Assembly: GCA_937873315.1 (NCBI GenBank)
Contig: CALMQX010000041.1
Span: 94,072 to 158,071, forward strand
Reading direction: 5' to 3'
Length of the DNA stretch: 64,000 nt
Source of the DNA: an uncultured Nostocoides sp.
GTDB taxonomy: Bacteria > Actinomycetota > Actinomycetes > Actinomycetales > Dermatophilaceae
In this document: piece after piece, positions 25,076-34,352 of the stretch
Layout of the letters: each line of letters starts with the position of its first letter
How positions within the stretch are numbered: position 1 is the first letter of the stretch
Translations under genes and position numbers: made by a program
The notes under the pieces: generated by a model
What the model was told of the DNA's origin: nothing
The model's input: the letters and a program-made list of their open reading frames with translations, nothing else
Databases searched by the model: none

Positions 25076-25858
25076 ATGAGCAGGGGGAAATTGGTGGCAG
25101 CGGCGGCCTTCGCTGCGGTGGTTCTGATTGTTGCGGCCGGGCTGTGGATACGGGCCCGCGGCGGGGATTCGGCCAAGAATGACGCTGACGTGGGTCGCTC
25201 GGTGGCGCCTGGGGCGCCCTTAGCGCAGCAGTGTCCGACGTATTCGGGATCCGCCGAGCGCATCTCTTTCCTGGGCGAGGGCGGCACCACCATCTATGGC
25301 TCGCTGACCGGTCCGAAGACCGCGAAGACCGCAGTGGTCATCCGCAATGGCGCCTCCTCGACGATTTGCCAATGGCTGCCCTGGGCTGACCGGATCAGCG
25401 CCGAGAGCGGTGCGCGCGTTCTCCTCTTCGACCGGCGAGGGACCGGCGGGACCGGAGGTGCCGCGAACACCGGATCCGAGGCGGCAGATGCCGCGGCCGC
25501 GGCGGCATACCTCACCGAGGGTCAGCAGGTGCGGATTGCCCTTGTCGGGGCCTCGCTGGGCTCCACCGCGGTGCAGGACACCGTCTCACTCCTGCCCAGC
25601 CCTCCCTGCGCCACGGTGCTGGTCTCACCGGTTGTCCCGGCCCTGAAGGCACTGCCCGTCAACACGTGGATCACCTGGGAAACACAAGGTGAGAACGTCA
25701 ATGCGGTAGCGACGTCGTTGACTCAGCGAGCACCGGCGGGCTCGCCAGCCCACACCTTGCCGGTCGCTACCCGGCACCACAGTGGCCAACTCGTCAGAGA
25801 GCATCCCGAGGTCTTGCCCTTCATCACGGACGCTGTGAAGAGCTGCACCACCGGCTAA
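25076..25858 (+). CDS. Secreted or membrane-anchored alpha/beta-hydrolase-like protein
   Basis: 260 residues. A single N-terminal hydrophobic segment (about 5-25, AAAAFAAVVLIVAAGLW) acts as signal or anchor. The exported part shows alpha/beta hydrolase features: VLLFDRRGTGGTGG (strand and oxyanion region) and VRIALVGASLGSTAVQ with the GxSxG nucleophile elbow (GASLG). The C-terminal His is probably within ATRHHSG. Substrate unknown. Convergent with the VanW gene; an inverted repeat spans both stop codons. Confidence 0.82.
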   Translation: MSRGKLVAAAAFAAVVLIVAAGLWIRARGGDSAKNDADVGRSVAPGAPLAQQCPTYSGSAERISFLGEGGTTIYGSLTGPKTAKTAVVIRNGASSTICQWLPWADRISAESGARVLLFDRRGTGGTGGAANTGSEAADAAAAAAYLTEGQQVRIALVGASLGSTAVQDTVSLLPSPPCATVLVSPVVPALKALPVNTWITWETQGENVNAVATSLTQRAPAGSPAHTLPVATRHHSGQLVREHPEVLPFITDAVKSCTTG

Positions 25859-25879
25859 TCGAATGGCCTACTTAGCCGG
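25851..25879. terminator. Bidirectional stem-loop spanning two convergent stop codons
   Basis: CCGGCTAA (25851-25858) is the exact complement of TTAGCCGG (25872-25879). Each arm includes the stop codon of one of the convergent genes, an economical shared terminator. The stem is only 8 bp and has no T-run. Confidence 0.5.
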
Positions 25880-27533
25880 CCTTCTTCGTGCAGACAACCT
25901 GGTTCGTCGCGTCGTACTTGGTGGTGATCGACTGACGGTCGACTTCCTTGCCCTTTTGCAGGAAGACCCGCGTGTTCACCACCGTGAATCCGGGGCTCGG
26001 GTCCTGCGGGATGCACTCCGGGTCGCTGACCTCGACTCGACCGGGAGCCACCACATTGAAGCGGGGCCCCTTGAAGGTCGTGATATCCCACTTCTTCACC
26101 CCCTTGAAACTCACCGTCACCGAGGTATCCGTGGTGCTCGCGAGGATGAGGATGCCGGCGTCCGTGGTGTTGGTGAAGACGTTGTCGATAGTCCACCAGT
26201 CCAAGGTCGCCTCGCGCCCCTCGGGGTAGCGAGTGATGTACAGCGAGTGCGCCCGCCAGTCAACGAGTTTCACCCCCGAGAACCAGGACGCGTTGAAGAG
26301 CGTGGTCGACAACTGGGAAATGCCGCCGCCATAGGTCAGCTCGATCCGACCATTGTTGATCCCCGGCGCCTTGACATACCCACGCTCCGGCGTCCGCTGA
26401 CCCAGCCACTTGTTGAGGCTGAAGGTCCCACCGGGTGGCACGTACGCGCCATTGAGCCGAGCTGCCCCGCGCTGGATGTTGGTGACCCGAGGCTGCCCAG
26501 GCTTGAAGTTCGTGGTGAACGAAGAAATGATCTCGCGGGGCAGGGTCTTCTTGGCGATCTCGGTGGTGAAGGTCGCCTTGGCCACCTTCGTGGTCACCTG
26601 GGCCGTGCGGTCATTGGAGCCGATGGCCTGCCACACCTTCGTGGAGATCGACTCGGGGTCCAGTTCGGTGCCATCGACGGACGGGGTGATCTTCGGAGTG
26701 CTCCCGGAGAAGGTCACCACGGCATCCTTGGGCTTGGCCCCGACGCCAGCCTTCTCGGCGTCAGCCTGGACCAGGGCAACCAACTTCGCGGTGTCCGCGG
26801 AGGGCACGAGTTTGCCGCCTTCAGCCTTGACAGTGATGACCGAGGTGAACTCCTTAACGGCGACCGGGAAGGACTTCGAACCAGCGGTCACGGTCACCGG
26901 ACCGGATACGGCGACATCACCAAAGTCCTTGCGGAAGCGGGTGAATTCGTCGGCCGTGACCGCGGGTTGAATCGGTCGAATGGCGGCAGTCACCGTCGAT
27001 GAGGCCGGCCAGGTCTCGCGAATGGCCTCCAGGGTTGCATCCGGGTCGAGTTCGCCACCCTCGACGGGCATGGTGACGGTCAACTTGCCATCGGCGAAGG
27101 CGACCTTGCCTTCCTTGGCTGGAGTCCGCAGGGACGCGCCAGCGGTCGTGACGGCCGAGCGATAGGCGGCCTCGTTGACCGACACCGTGGCGCTCGTGGT
27201 CACCGAGCCGGTCAACTTCTCCCAGACCGTGCGCGGGTTCAGCGAAAAGCCCACGAGCCCGTCCACCGTGGCCGGGATGTCAACGCTCAGGCCGGCCGCA
27301 CTTGGAGCCAGGGAAGCCTTGGCCGCACCACCCGAGAGGGCGATCGGGCCAGCCGTGTGATCGGCCAACCCAGCGGTCAGGGCCGAGGTGGCTGCATCAC
27401 GGTCCAACCCGCCGATGCTGACCCCCGAGACGATCGCCTCCTTGGGCGTCTTGCCACCCAACCACCAGGCCAGGCCGGCATACGCCCCCACAAGGACGAG
27501 GAGTCCAAGGGCGAGTCCTCGGACAACTCTCAT
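25872..27533 (-). CDS. VanW family protein with peptidoglycan-binding-like repeats
   Basis: 553 residues. One N-terminal transmembrane helix (about 7-27) is followed by two repeats of the PG_binding_4/YoaR-like domain (about 60-330) and then the VanW domain (about 340-480; GGTFSLNKWLGQRTPERGYV, GGGISQLSTTLFNASWFSG). A short beta-rich C-terminal domain follows. VanW proteins occur in glycopeptide-resistance loci and in many envelope clusters; their biochemical role is not established. The ATG overlaps the stop of the MshB fusion gene upstream (ATGA), so they are cotranscribed. Confidence 0.9.
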   Translation of the reverse strand: MRVVRGLALGLLVLVGAYAGLAWWLGGKTPKEAIVSGVSIGGLDRDAATSALTAGLADHTAGPIALSGGAAKASLAPSAAGLSVDIPATVDGLVGFSLNPRTVWEKLTGSVTTSATVSVNEAAYRSAVTTAGASLRTPAKEGKVAFADGKLTVTMPVEGGELDPDATLEAIRETWPASSTVTAAIRPIQPAVTADEFTRFRKDFGDVAVSGPVTVTAGSKSFPVAVKEFTSVITVKAEGGKLVPSADTAKLVALVQADAEKAGVGAKPKDAVVTFSGSTPKITPSVDGTELDPESISTKVWQAIGSNDRTAQVTTKVAKATFTTEIAKKTLPREIISSFTTNFKPGQPRVTNIQRGAARLNGAYVPPGGTFSLNKWLGQRTPERGYVKAPGINNGRIELTYGGGISQLSTTLFNASWFSGVKLVDWRAHSLYITRYPEGREATLDWWTIDNVFTNTTDAGILILASTTDTSVTVSFKGVKKWDITTFKGPRFNVVAPGRVEVSDPECIPQDPSPGFTVVNTRVFLQKGKEVDRQSITTKYDATNQVVCTKKAG

Positions 27534-28849
27534 GTCACACTCCCATAACTACCGCGGTGATGCACCAGGGCCGGGCGATCCGGCCCAGCGAGTCCGATGG
27601 ACTCGACCTGCGCAATGACAATCGTATGATCACCGGCCTCAACGGTGGTGGAGGTGGTGCACTCGAGGTGCGCCAGCGCTCCGTCCAACAGGGCTGCGCC
27701 GGTGTGGTTACCCCGATGATGAGGCGCCTTCGCGAGCTGCTCGGCCAAGGGTCGGCCCCGGGTGGCGAACCACACCGAGAGTTCTTCTTGGTCGGCGGCG
27801 AGCACACTGACGGCGAAAGAACCGGAAGCCAGGACGGCCTCACGGAACCGCGCACCCCGCTGCACACAGACCAGAATCAGTAACGGATCCAGAGAAACCG
27901 ACGTCAGCGTGTCCGCGGTCATCGCGTGGTCCGAGCCATCGGAAAGCGTGGTCAGCACGCACACCCCGGTGGGAAAGCGGCCCATCGCGGCGCGGAAGTT
28001 CGCCGCGTCCACGACCGGCTCCTGATCGGACTCGCCCAGCGCGACGAAGCTCTCCCGGTCATCGAGCCGGTAGACCACCCGATCGCTGAGGGCATACCAC
28101 CCGGAGCCGACGTAGACCTGGGTGGCGTGCGCCCGCAGTGCGAGGTCGCGCGCCGACGCTGCCCGCTGATCGACCACCTCGTGGGTGACCCGGTCATCGG
28201 CGACCACCGATGAGGCGTATGCCGTGTGCTCGCCCGGGATGATCCAGTCGCCGTCAGGACGATGGGCCGTCACCCAGTCCCGGTTCGCCTGCGCACGGGT
28301 TTGCGGAGTGACGATGGCGTACAGCGCCGGACCAGGACGCTGGGTGGTCGCTAGCTTGACCGCGTCGTGGACCCGCACGTGATCGGGATGGCCGTAGCCC
28401 CCGGTGGCGTCATAGGTCACCACAATGTCCGGCTCGATCTCGTCAATGACCCGGCCCACCGCAGCGGCCACGTCCGCCAGCGGAGCACCCGCCAACGCGC
28501 GAGGATGCGTCGAGGCCGGCGAGCCGGCCATCCCGGAGTCGCGATAGGCGCCATCCCCCAGCAGATGGCCGATCGCCCCGAGCGAGGTCAACGCCCCAGC
28601 CAACTCCCCGCGTCGGTAATCCCCGAGCGGGTCCCCGTCCGCCCCTTCAAGGTGAGCCAACTCGGCCGGGATGACTTCGCCCTCCTCGCCGAGGGTGCAG
28701 GTCAGCACGTGAACCTCGTCGCCCGCCTGGACGTGGTGTGCGATCGTGATCCCGGTCCAGAGGGACTCATCGTCCGGATGCGCGTGGACGAAGAGGAGGC
28801 GCAGCGGTCGATCCGGCTGGCCATCCCGCAGATCAGGCAGCGAACTCAT
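27530..28849 (-). CDS. mshB: MshB-type deacetylase fused to a flavin reductase-like domain
   Basis: 439 residues. The N-terminal ~285 residues are a PIG-L/LmbE deacetylase with LLFVHAHPDDESLWTG (zinc His-Asp-Asp) and GGYGHPDHVRVH (zinc His), closest in style to MshB, which deacetylates GlcNAc-inositol in mycothiol synthesis. From about residue 285 the protein continues without a break into a flavin-reductase-like split barrel (FRAAMGRFPTGVCVLTTL, MTADTLTSVSLDPLLILVCV, LAHLECTTSTTVEAGDHTIV). Typical MshB is about 300 residues, so the extra ~155 form a second domain. Coupled by overlapping codons to genes on both sides. Confidence 0.88.
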   Translation of the reverse strand: MSSLPDLRDGQPDRPLRLLFVHAHPDDESLWTGITIAHHVQAGDEVHVLTCTLGEEGEVIPAELAHLEGADGDPLGDYRRGELAGALTSLGAIGHLLGDGAYRDSGMAGSPASTHPRALAGAPLADVAAAVGRVIDEIEPDIVVTYDATGGYGHPDHVRVHDAVKLATTQRPGPALYAIVTPQTRAQANRDWVTAHRPDGDWIIPGEHTAYASSVVADDRVTHEVVDQRAASARDLALRAHATQVYVGSGWYALSDRVVYRLDDRESFVALGESDQEPVVDAANFRAAMGRFPTGVCVLTTLSDGSDHAMTADTLTSVSLDPLLILVCVQRGARFREAVLASGSFAVSVLAADQEELSVWFATRGRPLAEQLAKAPHHRGNHTGAALLDGALAHLECTTSTTVEAGDHTIVIAQVESIGLAGPDRPALVHHRGSYGSVT

Positions 28850-30606
28850 GGCGCAACCGCGATATCGGCCAATTCGACGACACCACCGAGGACTTCATTG
28901 CCGGCCAGGTTGCGGACCCCGGAGCCGGCCACATACAGCCCGCGACGCTCGCTAAGGCCGATGTAGATCCCCTGCTGGAGAAGCGCGATGTCGACGGCGC
29001 TCCAGGCCTGCTCCCGCTCGGCGCGATCAGCGATCCGCGAGATTTTGGACATCCGCGAATTCATCAAGTCATCGGCATACCAGCCGTAGTCGCGCCCCGG
29101 CCCCGCCGCGGTGAGGTTGATGGAGGAGTCGAAGAGCGGCGGCAACACGGTCGAGGCCGAGGCCCAAGCCGCGCTCCAGTTCGACCAGAAGACGTCGACC
29201 TGGCTCTTGAGGGCTGGGTCGCTGATGGCCGTGAAGTAGTTGTCCGCGATGGGCCGCAGGGTGGGTGCGAAACCGGCCTCACGCCAGCCGGCGACCAAGC
29301 CCGCCATCGCTTTGGTCGCGGCCTCGCTGCTGCGATAGGCGACCGTGATCTTGACCGGGAGGCTGACCTTGGCCTTGGTCAGGATGGCGCGGGCAGCGAC
29401 CGGGTCTCCGCGCAGGCCAGCACCGACCGGGTCGTCGGTATGCGCGGCGGGCAGCGCCGAGGCCAGAACCGAGAAGGTCGGGTCGCCCGTGGAAGGCCCG
29501 CCCAAGGCCGTCACATAGGCAAGCCGGTTGGTGGCCGTGGCAAGGGCGACTCGAACGTGCTCGTTCTTCATTGGTGCGCGGCTGACATTCGGGACGAGGT
29601 AGTCCACCACTCCGGTCGCGGGGTTGAGGGTTCTGTCCTTGAGGGCCAGGATCCCGGTGAGTTCCTGGTGCAGGCTCGGTGGGGCCGAGGTCAGCGCGAC
29701 CGAGGTGGCCCCAGAATCGCGGTCCTCGATGACGGACTGCGCCACACTCTGCGGCTGCACCCCCTCACGGAAGTCGATCCGGTCCGGGTATGCGGAACGG
29801 ACCGGATCACTCTTGGCCTCCCAATGCGGGTTGCGCACCCAGGTCCCGCCGTGGGCCGGCTTCCAGTCACCCTCCAAGGTGTATGGCCCGGCGGAGAAGA
29901 CCGCATAGGTCCCGTCCTTACCCTTGTCCTTGGCCTTCTTGATCGGGCTGAACGCCGGCAAGGTGAGCATCTCGTTGAAGTCGGCGGTCGGCGCGCTGAG
30001 GTGGAAGGTGATCGTCGAGCCGGTGCAGGAGACCGCCTTGGAGAACGCCTGTTGCCCGGCGGCATTGGCCTTCGAGGTGTCATAGGGGCCGCGGTAGGTG
30101 CTGCTGCCATCCAGCCCCCGCGGCACGTCGAGCACCGCCAAGGCATCGGTCGAGCCGCCGGAGATCACGGCGGTCGCGAAGGTGCGGGAGATGCCATAAG
30201 CGAGATCCGCACAGGTCACCGACGTGCCGTCTTGCCACTTCGCGCCCTCCCGCAGGGTGAAGCGCCACTGGGTGAAGTCATCATTCGGTGTGCCGGTGTC
30301 GGTCGCCAGGTCGCCGACCAAACGGGACTGCTCATCGGCGCTGGTGCCAGGCGCGTATGCCGTGAGCGTGCGGGCAAAGATCCGCACCGCGAACGCCATG
30401 TCATCGCGAGTCGCAATGCGTTGCGGGTCCCAGGTGAGCACCGGCCCGAGCGAGAGCGTGGTCAGCGTGCCGCCAGCTCTAGTGCTCCGCTCGCCGGCAG
30501 TGGTCTTGGGGGCGGCGTCATCGTCACCGGAGCATCCGGCCAGCGCAGCCGCCGCCACCGTCACCCCGGCCAGGGTGACGGCCAACCGGCGACGCAGCGC
30601 GGTCAT
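28846..30606 (-). CDS. ABC transporter substrate-binding lipoprotein, peptide (SBP family 5) type
   Basis: 586 residues from the ATG at 30606; a longer frame to 30780 lies within typA and is rejected. A lipoprotein signal is clear: basic start, hydrophobic core and lipobox ALAGCSG. The mature part matches family 5 binding proteins (GAKWQDGTSVTCADLAYGIS, the DGxPVTAxDV-like signature; SAGPYTLEGDWKPAHGG). It would bind peptides or similar ligands outside the membrane. No permease or ATPase gene is adjacent, so it may serve a distant transporter. The stop overlaps the start of the MshB fusion. Confidence 0.88.
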   Translation of the reverse strand: MTALRRRLAVTLAGVTVAAAALAGCSGDDDAAPKTTAGERSTRAGGTLTTLSLGPVLTWDPQRIATRDDMAFAVRIFARTLTAYAPGTSADEQSRLVGDLATDTGTPNDDFTQWRFTLREGAKWQDGTSVTCADLAYGISRTFATAVISGGSTDALAVLDVPRGLDGSSTYRGPYDTSKANAAGQQAFSKAVSCTGSTITFHLSAPTADFNEMLTLPAFSPIKKAKDKGKDGTYAVFSAGPYTLEGDWKPAHGGTWVRNPHWEAKSDPVRSAYPDRIDFREGVQPQSVAQSVIEDRDSGATSVALTSAPPSLHQELTGILALKDRTLNPATGVVDYLVPNVSRAPMKNEHVRVALATATNRLAYVTALGGPSTGDPTFSVLASALPAAHTDDPVGAGLRGDPVAARAILTKAKVSLPVKITVAYRSSEAATKAMAGLVAGWREAGFAPTLRPIADNYFTAISDPALKSQVDVFWSNWSAAWASASTVLPPLFDSSINLTAAGPGRDYGWYADDLMNSRMSKISRIADRAEREQAWSAVDIALLQQGIYIGLSERRGLYVAGSGVRNLAGNEVLGGVVELADIAVAP

Positions 30607-30616
30607 CGGCGCCCGG

Positions 30617-32521
30617 TCAGGACTTCCGCGCCCGTGCCGCCGAGCGGGCCCGCAGGACCTGATCGAGCTCGACCTTGCGAATGCGGATGGCGTCGGGGGT
30701 GACCTCGACACACTCGTCCTCGCGGCAGAACTCCAGGGACTGCTCCAGCGACATCTTGCGGGCCGGGACGACCTTCTCAAAGTTGTCAGCGCTGGAGGCG
30801 CGCACGTTGGTGAGCTTCTTTTCCTTGGTGATGTTGACGTCCATGTCGTCGGCGCGGGAGTTCTCGCCGACGATCATGCCCTCGTAGACCTCGGTGGTCG
30901 GCTCGACGAACAGGATGCCGCGCTCCTGCAGGTTGACCATGGCGTATGCCGTGACCGGCCCGGAGCGGTCGGCCACCAGCGAGCCACTGATCCGGGTGAC
31001 GATCTCGCCGTACCAGGGCTCGTAATCCTCAAAGACGTGGTGGGCGATGCCGGTGCCGCGGGTCTCGGTGAGGAACTCGGTCCGGAAACCGATCAAGCCA
31101 CGTGAGGGGACGAGGAACTCCATCCGCACCCAGCCGGTGCCGTGGTTGGTCATCTGCTCCATGCGGCCCTTGCGGGCAGCCATGATCTGGGTGATCGCAC
31201 CGAGGTACTCCTCGGGGGTGTCGATGGTGAGGCGCTCAACGGGCTCGTGGACCTTGCCGCCGACCTGCTTGGTCACCACCTGGGGCTTGCCCACGGTGAG
31301 TTCGTAGCCTTCACGACGCATCTGCTCGACGAGGATGGCCAGGGCGAGCTCGCCTCGGCCTTGCACCTCCCAGGCGTCAGGGCGCTCGGTCGGGAGAATC
31401 CGGAGCGAGACGTTGCCGATGAGCTCGCGGTCCAAGCGGTCCTTGACCAGGCGAGCGGTCACCTTGGCACCCTTGACCCGGCCAGCCATCGGCGAGGTGT
31501 TGGTCCCGATGGTCATCGAGATCGCCGGCTCGTCGACCGTGATCAGCGGCAGCGGGCGCGGGTCGTCCACATCGGCAAGCGTCTCGCCGATGGTGATATC
31601 CGAGATGCCAGCGACGGCGATGATGTCGCCCGGGCCGGCGTGACTGTCGGCGTCCAGCGGCTTGCGCTCCAGGGCCTGGGTCATCAGCAGTTCGGTGATC
31701 TTGACCTTCTCGATCGTGCCGTCGTGCTTGCACCACGCGACCTGCTGGCCCTTGCGGATGGTGCCATTGTGGACGCGCAGCAGAGCCAGGCGGCCGAGGA
31801 AGTTGCTGGCATCCAGATTGGTCACGTGCGCCTGCAGGGGCGCCTCCGGGTCGTACGACGGCGCCGGGATGGTCTCGATGATCGTCTTGAACAGCGGCTC
31901 CAGGCCATCACCCTCCGGCAGGCCCCCGTCGGCCGGACGAGTCAGGCTGGCGATACCCGCCTTGGCGCTGGCGTACACGATGGGGAACTCAAGCTGGTCC
32001 TGGTGGTGCTCGGCGTCCTCGAGCAGATCCATGAAGAGCTCGTAGACCTCGTCCACAACCTCCTGGATGCGCGCGTCGGGGCGGTCCACCTTGTTAATAC
32101 AGAGCACGACCGGCATCTGCGCGGCCAGGGCCTTGCGCAAGACGAAGCGGGTCTGCGGCAGCGGGCCCTCACTCGCGTCCACCAGCAGGACCACGCCGTC
32201 AACCATGGACAAGCCGCGCTCGACCTCACCACCGAAGTCGGCGTGACCCGGAGTGTCGATGATGTTGATCGTCATGCCCTCGGGGCAGCCCGCCTCAGCA
32301 GCCGCGGGACCGGCATACCGGACCGCGGTGTTCTTGGCGAGGATGGTGATGCCCTTCTCACGCTCCAGATCACCGGAGTCCATCGCGCGCTCGGCGATGT
32401 GGTCGTGCTCGCCGAAGGCTCCGGACTGCCAGAGCATCTTGTCAACGAGAGTGGTCTTGCCGTGGTCGACGTGGGCGACGATCGCGACATTGCGCAGGTC
32501 CGCGCGGCGGGAAAGGGACAT
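30617..32521 (-). CDS. typA: Ribosome-associated translational GTPase TypA/BipA
   Basis: 634 residues, full family length. G-domain motifs at the N-terminus: [17 protein letters not shown] (P-loop), ERERGIT-like [23 protein letters not shown] (G3) and [11 protein letters not shown] (G4 NKxD). Then the EF-Tu-like domain 2, EF-G-like domains III and V, and the BipA-specific C-terminal domain ([21 protein letters not shown] by parts). It acts on the ribosome, particularly in stress and low temperature. 10 bp upstream of the binding-protein gene on the same strand. Confidence 0.96.
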   Translation of the reverse strand: MSLSRRADLRNVAIVAHVDHGKTTLVDKMLWQSGAFGEHDHIAERAMDSGDLEREKGITILAKNTAVRYAGPAAAEAGCPEGMTINIIDTPGHADFGGEVERGLSMVDGVVLLVDASEGPLPQTRFVLRKALAAQMPVVLCINKVDRPDARIQEVVDEVYELFMDLLEDAEHHQDQLEFPIVYASAKAGIASLTRPADGGLPEGDGLEPLFKTIIETIPAPSYDPEAPLQAHVTNLDASNFLGRLALLRVHNGTIRKGQQVAWCKHDGTIEKVKITELLMTQALERKPLDADSHAGPGDIIAVAGISDITIGETLADVDDPRPLPLITVDEPAISMTIGTNTSPMAGRVKGAKVTARLVKDRLDRELIGNVSLRILPTERPDAWEVQGRGELALAILVEQMRREGYELTVGKPQVVTKQVGGKVHEPVERLTIDTPEEYLGAITQIMAARKGRMEQMTNHGTGWVRMEFLVPSRGLIGFRTEFLTETRGTGIAHHVFEDYEPWYGEIVTRISGSLVADRSGPVTAYAMVNLQERGILFVEPTTEVYEGMIVGENSRADDMDVNITKEKKLTNVRASSADNFEKVVPARKMSLEQSLEFCREDECVEVTPDAIRIRKVELDQVLRARSAARARKS

Positions 32522-32663
32522 AAGGAGAAGTCTCTCAGTCGCGCTCGGTGTTCACCCAATCGCCCCCGTATGGCGCCGCTCACCACCCAGGCGTTGTTCG
32601 CTCCCCCGCTGGCAGGCTTAATGTACGGGGCGCATACATGTGCGTGCGGCGAGAGGACACCAG

Positions 32664-33122
32664 ATGAGGCGGGCGGCCGCGTGCTGGGGCTATGCACTCC
32701 TGACCAGCGTGCTGATCGTCGGGTGCGCCGAGGAGGACCTTCAGGCCGCAGCCGATGCGGCCGCGCTGGCCAGCGCGAACGACGCCATCGACGAGGTGGC
32801 GGCATACGGCCAGACCTCGCCGGCGGGGTGGCCCGACTCCGAGCCGATCCGCTCCGGCCTCGCCGCCGAGGGCCGCCGGGTCATGGTGATCGACGAGACC
32901 AGCGATCACGGCGACGTCAGGCTCGACATGGCCTTCGGCGAGCAGATCACCAGAGGTGGCGGGCTGTTCTACTCGTCGGCGAGCTCTGTCACCTGCGTGC
33001 GACTTCACGTCACGGCCGCCACCGTGTCGGCCGTGGGCATCGCCTGCCCCGTGGTGGTCCAACAGGAGTGGGGCACGGGGCACGAGTTCCCCTTCACGCG
33101 GCATTCAGCCTCCCCGTCATAG
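32664..33122 (+). CDS. Putative lipoprotein of unknown function
   Basis: 152 residues from the ATG at 32664, preceded by GAGAGGA. The N-terminus MRRAAACWGYALLTSVLIVG leads directly to Cys-Ala-Glu-Glu, which looks like a lipobox (LIVGC). The mature part is small, acidic and mostly beta-like (GRRVMVIDETSDHGDVRLDM; two Cys near CVRLHV and IACPVV that may pair). No recognised domain. Divergent from typA across 142 bp of promoter-like sequence. Function unknown. Confidence 0.72.
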   Translation: MRRAAACWGYALLTSVLIVGCAEEDLQAAADAAALASANDAIDEVAAYGQTSPAGWPDSEPIRSGLAAEGRRVMVIDETSDHGDVRLDMAFGEQITRGGGLFYSSASSVTCVRLHVTAATVSAVGIACPVVVQQEWGTGHEFPFTRHSASPS

Positions 33123-33160
33123 CTCGCTGCGGGCAGCCCAATAGACGCCTGCGGGCGAAA

Positions 33161-33178
33161 GTCACGATTCGGTCACGA
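33161..33178. promoter_or_regulatory. GTCACGA direct repeat upstream of ABC importer operon
   Basis: GTCACGA occurs at 33161-33167 and again at 33172-33178, 11 bp (one helical turn) apart, in the 198-bp gap before the importer. The rest of the gap holds no gene. It may be a regulator site for the operon; no match to a known consensus. Confidence 0.3.
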
Positions 33179-33320
33179 GGGCGAGGCCATTGGTGACGAA
33201 CCGGCAGCCAAGGACAACACTCACCACGTAAAGCATCGGCTGTGCCATGGACTTCGTGCGCGGCAGACTCCACCATTGAAGTCGATGCGAACCGACAGCC
33301 CTGGAGGAGGACTCTCGCCC

Positions 33321-34307
33321 GTGAGCGCGCCGACGGCCATAGAGCCCACCTCGCCGACACCCGCAGCGGCGAGTGCCGAGGCCGCAATCGAGGGACGTTC
33401 CCTAGGGCAAATCGCGTGGCGACGACTTCGCCGAGACAAGGTCGCCATGGGTGGCGCCATCGTCCTCATCCTCCTGATCCTCGTAGCCATCTTTGCCCCG
33501 TTGATCGTCGGGCTGCTGGGCACTCCGCCCAATGAGCCGCACCGCACGCTGATCGACCGCAAGTTCGGGACGATGCTGCCGGTTGGCCCGTACGGCGGGA
33601 TGAGCTGGGATCACCTCATGGGCGTCGAGCCCGGCAATGGCCGTGACATCTTCAGCCGGATCGTCTACGGCTCGCGGATCTCGCTACTCATCGCCTTTTT
33701 TGCCACCCTGCTCTCGGTGACCATCGGCTCGGCCATGGGGATCATCGCCGGATATGTCGGCGGCTGGGTGGACGCGTTCATCTCCCGCTTGATGGATGTC
33801 TTCCTGGCCTTCCCGCTGCTGGTCTTTGCGATCGCGCTGGCCGGTGTCATGCCGGATGCGGCCTTCGGGCTCAAGGGCGACACCCTGCGCATCGTCATGC
33901 TGATCTTCATCATCGGCTTCTTCAACTGGCCCTATATCGGTCGAATCGTGCGCGGTCAGACGCTCTCGATCCGAGAGCGTGAGTTCGTGGACGCCTCGGT
34001 GAGCCTCGGCGCCCGCGCACCGCGCATCCTGGTCAAGGAGATCCTCCCCAACCTGGTCGCCCCGATCCTGGTGTACTCCACGCTGCTCATCCCGACCAAC
34101 ATCCTCTTCGAGGCGGCGCTGTCCTACCTCGGCGTGGGCATCCAGCCGCCTACGGCGACCTGGGGCGGCATGCTCTCCGATGCCTCGCAGTACACCTCGC
34201 ATTTGTGGTTCATGCTCTGGCCTGGCCTGGCCATTTTCATCACCGTCCTTGCCTTCAACCTTTTTGGTGATGGCCTCCGGGACGCCCTCGACCCCCGAGC
34301 GCGCTGA
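33321..34307 (+). CDS. Peptide-type ABC transporter permease (OppC/DppC family)
   Basis: 328 residues from the GTG at 33321, with GGAGGAGG 10 nt upstream; an ATG at 33276 is in frame but has no such site. OppC_N segment (RRLRRDKVAMGGAIVLILLI), then the permease domain with about six transmembrane helices and the EAA loop (EFVDASVSLGARAPRILVKEILPNL by parts: EFVDASVSLGA). C-terminal signature NLFGDGLRDALDPR. First gene of the operon permease-C, binding protein, permease-B, ATPase-D, ATPase-F, which is an unusual order. Confidence 0.92.
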   Translation: MSAPTAIEPTSPTPAAASAEAAIEGRSLGQIAWRRLRRDKVAMGGAIVLILLILVAIFAPLIVGLLGTPPNEPHRTLIDRKFGTMLPVGPYGGMSWDHLMGVEPGNGRDIFSRIVYGSRISLLIAFFATLLSVTIGSAMGIIAGYVGGWVDAFISRLMDVFLAFPLLVFAIALAGVMPDAAFGLKGDTLRIVMLIFIIGFFNWPYIGRIVRGQTLSIREREFVDASVSLGARAPRILVKEILPNLVAPILVYSTLLIPTNILFEAALSYLGVGIQPPTATWGGMLSDASQYTSHLWFMLWPGLAIFITVLAFNLFGDGLRDALDPRAR

Positions 34308-34352
34308 TCGCGTCCGGGTGCAGCCCCGTCAACAAGAAGGGTTAGTAACCAG

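Noticed and set aside
31142..33196. Plus-strand open frame opposite typA and running into the lipoprotein gene
   Set aside because: Antisense to an unambiguous typA; the sequence is low-complexity shadow.
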